This document shows, piece by piece, positions 22,610 to 28,459 of a DNA stretch of 28,459 nt (within the stretch, counting starts at the first letter, position 1; each line of letters opens with the position of its first letter). Below the pieces are notes generated by a model. The model worked only from the letters and a program-made list of their open reading frames with translations. It searched no databases and was not told the origin of the DNA. This stretch comes from an uncultured Dehalococcoidales bacterium (GTDB lineage: Bacteria; Chloroflexota; Dehalococcoidia; UBA1151; UBA1328): contig CAJQSP010000026.1 in NCBI GenBank assembly GCA_905614375.1, positions 1 through 28,459 of the forward strand. Reading direction: 5' to 3'. Made by a program: the position numbers and the translations under genes.

Positions 22610-23893
22610 ATGGTCAGTAATTTGAGCACTGAGCAACGTCCAACTTCGGTCACGCAAGAACCGACCGCAAAAATAATTCCGTTCGCTGCATTCAAGATCC
22701 GAAGTTTTCGATTCCAATGGTCCGCAGATGCGTTGATCACTTGGGGATCGGAGATGGAAACTCTGATCCTCGGTTGGTACATCCTTGTCGCAACTGATTC
22801 GCCGTTCTTGGTGGGATTGCTTGGTGCGTTGCGATTTTCGGGAACGCTGACGGCACCGATTGTTGGTGTTATCGCCGACCGTATAAGTCGTAAGGTGATG
22901 TTAGGCGTGCTACGGGCGGGCGCTGGGCTTTCAGCGTTGGCACTTTTGATATTGGCTGTAACCGATTTGATTCAGCCGTGGCACGTGTTTGCAATCGCCA
23001 GCATCAGCGGAATATTAAGACCGGCGGACAACGTTCTACGCCAGTCGCTAATCGCCGACACCGTACCACGAACTCTGTTGATGAATGCTTTAGGTTTGGC
23101 GAGAACTACTCAAGATACCGCCCGTATCGTTGGAGCGCTTTTGGGTGCCACGTTGTTGTCGAGGTTAGGTCTCGGGTGGGCGTATGTGGGCGTGACGCTT
23201 TTCTACACGTTGAGCGTGTTGATGGGACTTGGAATCAGCACAGTCCGATCGAGCATTTCCGTAACACACTTGCACCCTCTTACCGAGATGAAACAGGGAC
23301 TGAGGTACATGGTCGATTCGTCGGTGATTCAGCCGATTATGTTTCTGGCCTTTTTGGTAAATGCAACGGCGTTTCCGCTTACGAATGGGTTATTACCTGT
23401 AATTGCCAGAAACGTTTACAAGCATGATGAAAATGGACTGGCACAGATGGTTGCGGTGTTCGCAATGGGCGCGCTTGTGGGGTCGTTGTTGATGGCGGCG
23501 GTTGTGAATTCGCGTCGACCCGAGCGGTTCATGTTGATCACGATGGTTGTTTGGTACTTGTTTCTGATTTTGTTCGCCCAGACCGATTCAAATGCCGTCG
23601 GGTTACCGTTACTGGCGCTAATAGGAGCATCGATCAGCATCTGCATGATTTCGATGTCGGTCGTGTTGATGACTTTCACTAAATTCGAAATGCGTGGACG
23701 GGTGATGGGCATTCGAATGCTCGCCGTTTACGGTTTGCCGATGGGACTGGTGATAGGCGGCTGGCTGATAGAGCAATACGGAGTGCCTGTGACGATTACA
23801 GGCTATGCAATTGTCGGGCTAATAGCACTTGTGCTTTCAGTCCTGAAATGGCCAAAGTTGATCACAGGATTCTCGGCTGAAGAGCGAGGGTAG
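22610..23893 (+). CDS. MFS transporter of the MFS_3/enterobactin-exporter-like type
   Basis: The 427-residue protein starts with about 30 polar residues, then 'FKIRSFRFQWSADALITWGS' leads into helix 1 with the 'ETLILGWYILVATDSPFLVG' pattern of MFS_3 exporters. 'GVIADRISRKVMLGVLRAG' is the signature loop between helices 2 and 3, and 'RGRVMGIRMLAVYGLPMGL' the equivalent in the second half. Twelve membrane segments are likely. The family exports siderophores, drugs or small metabolites. The ATG at 22610 is chosen; the frame is open farther upstream only from a TTG at 22565 without supporting similarity. It converges on the enolase-family gene, with a hairpin between them. Confidence 0.88.
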   Translation: MVSNLSTEQRPTSVTQEPTAKIIPFAAFKIRSFRFQWSADALITWGSEMETLILGWYILVATDSPFLVGLLGALRFSGTLTAPIVGVIADRISRKVMLGVLRAGAGLSALALLILAVTDLIQPWHVFAIASISGILRPADNVLRQSLIADTVPRTLLMNALGLARTTQDTARIVGALLGATLLSRLGLGWAYVGVTLFYTLSVLMGLGISTVRSSISVTHLHPLTEMKQGLRYMVDSSVIQPIMFLAFLVNATAFPLTNGLLPVIARNVYKHDENGLAQMVAVFAMGALVGSLLMAAVVNSRRPERFMLITMVVWYLFLILFAQTDSNAVGLPLLALIGASISICMISMSVVLMTFTKFEMRGRVMGIRMLAVYGLPMGLVIGGWLIEQYGVPVTITGYAIVGLIALVLSVLKWPKLITGFSAEERG

Positions 23894-23906
23894 TACACTG
23901 CGACCG

Positions 23907-23936
23907 CTGTCGATATTCTGGTAGTAATATCGGTAG
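23907..23936. terminator. Hairpin between convergent MFS and enolase-family genes
   Basis: CGATATT (23911-23917) pairs with AATATCG (23926-23932) around an 8-base loop. Four more outward pairs, including two G-U, extend the stem to 23907-23936. It begins 14 bases after the MFS stop and lies between convergent genes. No U-tract follows on either strand, so it may be a weak or factor-assisted stop. Confidence 0.45.
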
Positions 23937-24040
23937 CTCGATAGGTAAAACTGAATTTAGCGCTACGTTCGATGAGACTTAATTGCCGCACCATCGGACT
24001 CTTAACGATGACCGGTGAGGCGGCTTTGTTAGTCAGACCC

Positions 24041-25162
24041 TTACTGCATGTGGCCCCATACGTTGGAGAGTTGTGATGGTCGGTCGCTGCTTCGTACTCG
24101 CATTTTTTCAAGGTTGTAGTCGAGTCCGAGTCCCGGTCCGTCTGGGATTCTGATGAACCCATCCTCGACCTCGTAAGGCGTATCGAGAATCGAATCGTTA
24201 TCCCGTATACCGACTTCCTCGATGTTGTACTCCTGTGCATATGGAAAATTGTTGCTCGGCGCCAGCAGATGAGCGTGTGCAGCAGTCGAGCCGTACGGCT
24301 GTGTGTTGTGTGTTGTCATCGTTGCACCGTGAGCTGATAATACCGCTTCGATCCGCAAGAATTCGGTGATGCCGCCAACTTTTACCACGTCTGGCTGAAC
24401 AATATCGGGTCGACCTTCGCGTATGAGAGTTAGGTGCTCCCATCGGGTGAAAGAGTGTTCTCCCGCAGCGATAGGAATGTCGAGAGCGTCGGCCACTTCA
24501 GCCATGCCCGCATAGTTTCTGATGTGCACTGGCTCTTCAAAGTGGAACACACCGAGATCTTCAAGCTGTCGACCAATCTCGATAGCGTGGTGCACTGAAT
24601 ATGCGCAGTTCACGTCGACCATCACATCCATGTCATATCCGACTTCGTCACGGATAGCCGTTACCGTTTCGATAGTCAAATCCCTCGGATCGTCGATCTT
24701 GCCAGGAACAGCTGAGTGTAACTTGTACGCCGAGTAGCCTTCGTCACGGAATTGGGCGACACGGAGTGCTTCGTCTTTGGGGGTCATGTCTCGGGCAAGC
24801 GAGCTAGCATAGACCTTGATCTTTTCACGTCGTTTGCCACCGATGAGGTTGTAAATAGGCGTGCCTAGAGCCTTGCCTTTGAGGTCCCATAGTGCGATAT
24901 CCACTCCAGCTGCTGCGGTGAGCAGTGCTCCTTGAGGGCCAGCGACAGCACCGGCCTTGAACATGTTGTCCCAAATTTCTTCCGAATCGAACGGAGATTT
25001 ACCGATTACGAGAGGAGCGAAGACAGTCTCAATTGCTACTTTCGAAACGTAAGGAGCGCGGCGAAAACATTCTCCGAATCCTGTTATTCCTTCGTCAGTG
25101 TGAAGAACTACGTATGGGTATTCTTCATCGAGTACTAAGCATTCGATGCTAGTTATTTTCAT
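24041..25162 (-). CDS. Enolase-superfamily (mandelate racemase/muconate lactonizing type) sugar-acid dehydratase-like enzyme
   Basis: The 373-residue protein has the two-domain MR layout: N-terminal capping domain (1-115, 'GITGFGECF', 'AAGVDIALWDLKGKALGTP') and a TIM barrel. Metal ligands are D183 (VMVDVNCAY), E209 (FHFEEP) and E235 (AAGEH). Catalytic residues are K147 in YKLH, with His in place of the second Lys of the KxK motif (H149), and the D258/H285 dyad (PDVVKVGG and TTHNTQPYG). Such enzymes dehydrate or racemise sugar acids via an enolate. The KxH version and HNTQPYG motif point toward the dehydratase branch; the precise acid is unknown. The start codon overlaps the last 14 bases of ispH, so the genes are likely translated from one message. 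Confidence 0.93.
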   Translation of the reverse strand: MKITSIECLVLDEEYPYVVLHTDEGITGFGECFRRAPYVSKVAIETVFAPLVIGKSPFDSEEIWDNMFKAGAVAGPQGALLTAAAGVDIALWDLKGKALGTPIYNLIGGKRREKIKVYASSLARDMTPKDEALRVAQFRDEGYSAYKLHSAVPGKIDDPRDLTIETVTAIRDEVGYDMDVMVDVNCAYSVHHAIEIGRQLEDLGVFHFEEPVHIRNYAGMAEVADALDIPIAAGEHSFTRWEHLTLIREGRPDIVQPDVVKVGGITEFLRIEAVLSAHGATMTTHNTQPYGSTAAHAHLLAPSNNFPYAQEYNIEEVGIRDNDSILDTPYEVEDGFIRIPDGPGLGLDYNLEKMRVRSSDRPSQLSNVWGHMQ

Positions 25163-26111
25163 CGGAGATTAGCTCTTTCTCACTGCTGTTGCGGATTCCC
25201 TCACCAACCAAATGTCTCAGGTTTCTGGGTATGGCGAAAGTGATGTTTTCTTCCCCGGGACCCACTCGGTAGACGTTTTCGGGTGAAATGGCTTCGATAA
25301 CGGCTATTACCTGTTTTTCAGGAGTCGATGCGCCTGAGGTGATTCCGATTTTTTTGATGCCTTGAAGCCAAGAGCGATCGAGTTCTTCGGGACCGTTGAT
25401 GAGATGTGCAGGGACACCCTTTTTGATGGCGACGTCTTTGAGTCGATTGCAATTTGAGCTGCTCTGGGCGCCGATTACGAGTACAAGCTCGGTCATATCA
25501 GCAAGCTCCGTCGCAGCAGCCTGACGATTGGTCGTTGCATAGCAAATGTCGTCACGAACAACTGCATTGGGGTAGTTCTTCTGGATTTTCGAGACCGCCA
25601 ATGTAGTGTCGTTTACCGAGAGGGTGGTCTGGGTCAGAACGGCTACCTCGGTGTCTTTGTCCCAGTGAGGGAGATTCCAATTCTGTCGTTCGTCGATCAG
25701 AATCATGTCTGCTTGACCAGTGGTTCCAATCACTTCCTGATGACCGACGTGTCCGACAAGAACGATCTTTTTGCCTTCCTTTGTGTACTTCTTCGCTTCG
25801 TTATGAACGCGAGTGACAAGTGGGCAGGTGGCATCAAGAACTACGAGATTACGTTTTTTGGCGATGGCGTAGTCGGACGGCGGGGAGCCGTGGGCTGAGA
25901 AGACGACTACAGCGCCTACTGGAACTTCTTCGACCTGCTCGACGGTTATTGCGCCTTTCGCTTCGACATCGGCGACCACTTTGGGATTGTGGACAATCTG
26001 GTGTTTCACATAGACCGGCGTGCCGTACTGCTGAATGGCTAGGTCGACGATATCGACTGCTAGATCGACTCCGGCGCAGAAGCCTCTGGGACTGGCGAGA
26101 TACACGTCCAT
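25149..26111 (-). CDS. ispH: 4-hydroxy-3-methylbut-2-enyl diphosphate reductase
   Basis: The 320-residue enzyme performs the last step of the MEP isoprenoid pathway, yielding IPP and DMAPP with a [4Fe-4S] cluster. The cluster cysteines are C12 (PRGFCAGV), C96 (DATCPLV) and C190 (DDICYATTNRQ). Substrate-contacting H41 (QIVHNP), H74 (SAHGSPP), H124 and E126 (GHVGHQEVIG) and the T/S/N cluster (TQTTLSV, SSSNCNRL) are all visible. I start it at the ATG at 26111, which gives the standard 'MDVYLASPRGFCAGVDLAV' opening; an upstream in-frame ATG would add 34 residues with no family counterpart. Its stop lies 14 bases inside the following enolase-family gene. Length and motif spacing are normal. Confidence 0.98.
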   Translation of the reverse strand: MDVYLASPRGFCAGVDLAVDIVDLAIQQYGTPVYVKHQIVHNPKVVADVEAKGAITVEQVEEVPVGAVVVFSAHGSPPSDYAIAKKRNLVVLDATCPLVTRVHNEAKKYTKEGKKIVLVGHVGHQEVIGTTGQADMILIDERQNWNLPHWDKDTEVAVLTQTTLSVNDTTLAVSKIQKNYPNAVVRDDICYATTNRQAAATELADMTELVLVIGAQSSSNCNRLKDVAIKKGVPAHLINGPEELDRSWLQGIKKIGITSGASTPEKQVIAVIEAISPENVYRVGPGEENITFAIPRNLRHLVGEGIRNSSEKELISDENN

Positions 26112-26436
26112 GTATGGGCGGCCTATCTTGGTAAATGAGGGCTGGTGAGAATGGTTTTGCGTGCTCAGGCAGAGATCAACTATCCGAAAATATTGAGCCA
26201 GCCTAAGTGGCAATAAGTATATCGACGACCGAACTGTTTTCGGTTTTTTCTTTCCTCATTCGGGATGACGAACTAACATAGCACAATAGTTTCTCTGGTT
26301 TTCTAAGCTCACCATTTGCCCGTTGGTAAGGAGTTGGAGGTGCGTTAGACTGCGGCGCTGAGCCGAGTGGGTTATCAAGAGCGGGGTAACGATATTGCCG
26401 ACGGCGACTAAGTTCTTAGGCACGCCCTGAGCAAAG
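26112..26436. other. Intergenic region between MFS carrier and ispH
   Basis: These 325 bases separate two minus-strand genes. Apart from the terminator-like hairpin at 26228-26249 I see no supported gene, tRNA or known regulatory RNA. A short minus-strand frame ends near 26256 but begins inside the MFS gene in another frame and has no recognisable similarity. The ispH promoter must lie here or upstream. Confidence 0.4.
26228..26249 (+). terminator. Terminator-like hairpin with T-tract, opposite to flanking genes
   Basis: ACCGAA (26228-26233) and TTCGGT (26239-26244) form a 6-bp stem with a 5-base loop, directly followed by a run of T to 26249. This is an intrinsic-terminator pattern for plus-strand transcription. 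Both flanking genes are on the minus strand, so it would stop antisense transcription entering the MFS gene, or be fortuitous. Confidence 0.5.
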
Positions 26437-27867
26437 TTAGTCGGGTGCTGAGGAAGCGATAAGCGGATCGCTTGCTGGTGTCGGTTCGGCAAGACTCGAA
26501 TTGTTGGAAATTTTTGCGAGGATTAGAGCGGATAATGCGAATGAGACGGCAACCGCCACGAGAATCATCTTATAGCCAAGATTCTCAGAAACATCGTTCA
26601 GCTCGTCGATACCAACTCCTGCGAATCGTGCACCAGCGGCCCCGACTAGGGTCGCCACACTCGTGTATCCCAGTTCCTTTGCGGCAGCGGATCGGCTCAC
26701 GAGGTCGTTTGCGACAGCCCACGTTAATGTCATGAATAATCCAACTGATATTCCAATGACGACGCCTATTGCTAGAACCGGGCCAATCGAGCTGACAAAC
26801 AAAAGAAGAAGCGAAGAAATTACGCCAGCGACACCGGCAAAGATGAACAGACTTGTGCGCCCCCAACGATCGGCCAGTCGACCTGCTGGCAGTACAGTTA
26901 ATGCTGCTGCTCCGACAATTGCGATGACCAGTAGATCGGCTCCATTGGCAGGATTTTGAAGCCCGGCAACATCTTGCAAGAAGAATAGTGCGTATATCTG
27001 CATCGATGACATTGCGGCGATACCGAACGCCAGTGCTACGAGAAATGCCAAATAGCTACGGCTGATGCCCGACGTTGAGTCTATGGTCGCCTTGGAAATG
27101 TTTTGCTGACACTCGCCTTTTTTTACAGTCTTCTTTTTAAGCGTAGGAATGAACCAGCCATCTTTTGGTCGGTTCTTGAGTACAGTCCAAAGTACGCTTA
27201 TCACCACTGATGCTGTAATCAGTGCTATCGAATACCATAGCCATTGAGGTGCGTCTTCCTTGTCGTATCTCGCCATGAATTGAAGAACAATTACAGTGAT
27301 AGATCCTGCGCCTAGAAGTCGCCACAGGTTCAAAACTCCTGCTGCAGCCCCTCTTTCGTTGGCGGGAACGTGATCGATTATTAGAGCGTTCGCTGGACCT
27401 TGGGCAGAGTTGCCAAATAGCTGCATTCCGACGATGGCAAGGATTAATGTGACGAACGAATTGGTAAATCCAAACAGGACGGTCATCACAGCCAGACCGA
27501 GTCCGCCAATAAGAAGGTACAGCAGTCGTTTGCCAGGACGTTCATCACGGTCGCTGAGAGATCCCGCCGCAAGCTGGGCAACTGCGGCAACAATTAGTCC
27601 TAGTAGCGAAATTAGTCCCAGCGCTCCGTTTTTATCAAAGGTGTAACCGAGTACGGACATATCGCCTACTTCGAGAGCCTCGATCACTTTGAAAGGCAGT
27701 ATGCTTGCGCCGATTCCAGTCCAAACTCCGGAAAGTCCGAATGCGTAGATGCTCAGGTTTGAAAGATTTGGTGACCCGGGTCGAGATTTCCCGAACGCTC
27801 GTGTGAAAAGTGATCGCAATGATCGCTCTTCTACGTCGAGTGGTTTGTTACTGGGCTGGTGAGTCAT
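26437..27867 (-). CDS. MFS transporter (sugar/glycoside carrier-like)
   Basis: The 476-residue protein has a polar 35-residue N-terminus and about twelve hydrophobic segments. Signature loops are 'AAGSLSDRDERPGKRLLYLL' between helices 2 and 3, and 'PAGRLADRWGRTSLFIFAG' in the second half, the duplicated G-x-L-[SA]-D-R MFS motif. 'DHVPANERGAAAGVLNLWRL' lies between helices 4 and 5. A basic cytoplasmic loop ('PTLKKKTVKKGE', about 240-252) separates the halves. The wide first motif (SDRDERPGKR) resembles the sucrose/glycoside carrier branch, but the substrate is not readable. It is divergent from the selenoprotein-like gene at 27980, with 112 bases between them including the palindrome ACAACGTTGT (27882-27891). 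Confidence 0.88.
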   Translation of the reverse strand: MTHQPSNKPLDVEERSLRSLFTRAFGKSRPGSPNLSNLSIYAFGLSGVWTGIGASILPFKVIEALEVGDMSVLGYTFDKNGALGLISLLGLIVAAVAQLAAGSLSDRDERPGKRLLYLLIGGLGLAVMTVLFGFTNSFVTLILAIVGMQLFGNSAQGPANALIIDHVPANERGAAAGVLNLWRLLGAGSITVIVLQFMARYDKEDAPQWLWYSIALITASVVISVLWTVLKNRPKDGWFIPTLKKKTVKKGECQQNISKATIDSTSGISRSYLAFLVALAFGIAAMSSMQIYALFFLQDVAGLQNPANGADLLVIAIVGAAALTVLPAGRLADRWGRTSLFIFAGVAGVISSLLLLFVSSIGPVLAIGVVIGISVGLFMTLTWAVANDLVSRSAAAKELGYTSVATLVGAAGARFAGVGIDELNDVSENLGYKMILVAVAVSFALSALILAKISNNSSLAEPTPASDPLIASSAPD

Positions 27868-27979
27868 CTAGCATCAAGAACACAACGTTGTATGGTTTCG
27901 CACATTGTTATGGTGATAATAAGTGTGTCGCAATTCATCACTTGTATGCAATCAAGTTCAAGTCATCGAGGGGTCGAGA

Positions 27980-28327
27980 TTGTCTAAAGATCTAAAATTT
28001 TACTGCTGGTCTCGTTGAAGTACGTGCCAGAAAGCCCGTCGGGCTCTCAACGAATCTAACACGGAATACGAATTTCGTGATTTTTTCAAGGAACAACTTT
28101 CGGCTGATGAAATCAAAAAGCTGAGCGATATTACATCTATAGACGAGATGTTTGCATGGAAGAGTCCAAGTTCAAAGCCGTTTAGGGAACTTCGCGGCAA
28201 AACTACTGACGACGAACTTATCGAGTTGATGGTCGAACAGCCTCGCTTGATCAGACGACCGATATTGACTGACGGCGATCAGATTGTGTTTGGTTTTAAG
28301 CAAGGAGCATACGACGAAATGATCTGA
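27980..28327 (+). CDS. ArsC/Spx-family thioredoxin-fold protein with in-frame TGA (probable selenocysteine) at the catalytic position
   Basis: Read through the TGA at 28016-28018, this is a 115-residue protein, the normal ArsC/Spx/YffB length. It begins MSKDLKFYCWSR-U-STCQKARRAL (U13, C16). Family members have CxxC or Cx3 motifs at this exact place ('CTSCRKA' in Spx), so the TGA replaces the first catalytic Cys. The rest is typical: 'EYEFRDFFKEQLSADEIKKL', then 'QPRLIRRPILTDGDQIVFGF', whose RRP..L..G pattern is the family signature, and TGA at 28325-28327 as the true stop. The TTG start has GAGGGG 6 bases upstream; an in-frame GTG at 27923 is an alternative. A stem-loop at 28030-28048 has the position and G-first apical loop of a bacterial SECIS. 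Relatives reduce arsenate or other disulfide/thiol substrates. The alternative is a nonsense-mutated Cys gene. Confidence 0.75.
28030..28048 (+). promoter_or_regulatory. Candidate bacterial SECIS element
   Basis: AGCCC (28033-28037) pairs with GGGCT (28041-28045) around the loop GTC. Two further pairs beyond one A-C mismatch extend the stem to 28030-28048. The loop G at 28038 is 20 bases after the TGA, within the spacing known for SelB-recognised elements, and the loop begins with G as in characterised bSECIS. The overlapping codons still encode the conserved KARRA helix. The fold was judged by eye only. Confidence 0.6.
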
Positions 28328-28341
28328 TTCCATACTTTTTC

Positions 28342-28459
28342 ATGAGGGATGATGAGCCAGTGGCAAAAGCCCATATATTCGAAAATATGGGTGTTAACAT
28401 GTATATGTGGTTACGGCATAGACGAGTTGATTCGTCACAGTTCGGAGCTAAGATAGTTG
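28342..28459 (+). CDS. Unidentified ORF, N-terminal part, runs off the right edge
   Basis: An ATG at 28342, 14 bases after the selenoprotein-like gene, opens a frame that stays open to the edge (39 codons): MRDDEPVAKAHIFENMGVNM, then 'YMWLRHRRVDSSQFGAKIV'. Composition looks coding, but I recognise no family and see no ribosome site. A hairpin (CCCATAT 28370-28376 with ATATGGG 28385-28391) lies inside it and could instead be the terminator of the upstream gene, although no T-run follows. The frame would have to be followed past the window to judge. Confidence 0.3.
   Translation, partial: MRDDEPVAKAHIFENMGVNMYMWLRHRRVDSSQFGAKIV

Noticed and set aside
26112..26213. N-terminal extension of IspH by 34 residues
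   Set aside because: IspH proteins start right before the first cluster cysteine (C12), exactly as given by the ATG at 26111.
1..28459. CRISPR arrays, insertion sequences, prophage or integrase genes
   Set aside because: No regularly spaced repeats, transposase, recombinase or phage structural motifs were seen on either strand.

Overview
The window is 28.5 kb of compact bacterial DNA with roughly even GC content and few strong Shine-Dalgarno sites. Its content is enolase-superfamily sugar-acid dehydratases, SDR dehydrogenases, CocE-type hydrolase, DUF3500, TIM-barrel isomerases and several MFS carriers, set among core genes (acnA, fhs, ispH, phosphoglycerate mutase). This mix resembles marine SAR202-type Chloroflexota. 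That assignment is an inference; no rRNA gene or phylogenetic marker is present to prove it.

Layout. 1-4.3 kb: the end of an enolase-superfamily gene, an SDR and a CocE/NonD hydrolase (+), then a convergent MFS carrier (-); this looks like a small catabolic island. 4.5-7.2 kb: aconitase. 7.3-8.6 kb: an SDR39U1/TIGR01777 epimerase (-), a 16-bp perfect inverted repeat and a decayed receiver-domain gene. 8.7-11.1 kb: a three-gene minus-strand cluster (two tandem paralogous TIM-barrel proteins and a RidA-like protein), divergent from an amidohydrolase and a DUF3500 gene (11.35-13.3 kb). 13.3-15.1 kb: a frameshifted 2H-phosphoesterase remnant ending in a long hairpin, then an orphan zinc-type ABC binding lipoprotein whose promoter carries two 7-1-7 Fur/Zur-like palindromes, then a four-CxxC zinc-ribbon protein. 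15.1-18.5 kb: formate-THF ligase, a decayed membrane-protein remnant and an MFS carrier. 18.7-22.5 kb: an enolase-like 17-codon stub, an SDR, a decayed ORF, an enlarged cofactor-independent phosphoglycerate mutase and a DUF192 lipoprotein. 22.6-27.9 kb: an MFS_3-type carrier, an enolase-superfamily dehydratase overlapping ispH, and another MFS carrier.

The most striking feature is at the right end (27980-28327, +). This is an ArsC/Spx-family thioredoxin-fold protein of 115 codons in which the first residue of the catalytic CxxC motif is encoded by in-frame TGA (U-S-T-C). A stem-loop with a G-first apical loop begins about a dozen bases downstream, as expected for a bacterial SECIS. A standard gene caller would miss or truncate this gene. 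I read it as a probable selenoprotein; a nonsense mutation at exactly that codon is the alternative.

How the genes work together (inference): enolase dehydratases, SDRs, TIM-barrel isomerases, the amidohydrolase, the hydrolase and MFS carriers look like modules for scavenging diverse sugar acids, lactones and esters and feeding them to central metabolism (phosphoglycerate mutase, aconitase, one-carbon ligase). Several remnants (receiver domain, 2H phosphoesterase, enolase stub, membrane protein, a short ORF) show active gene turnover between the intact genes.
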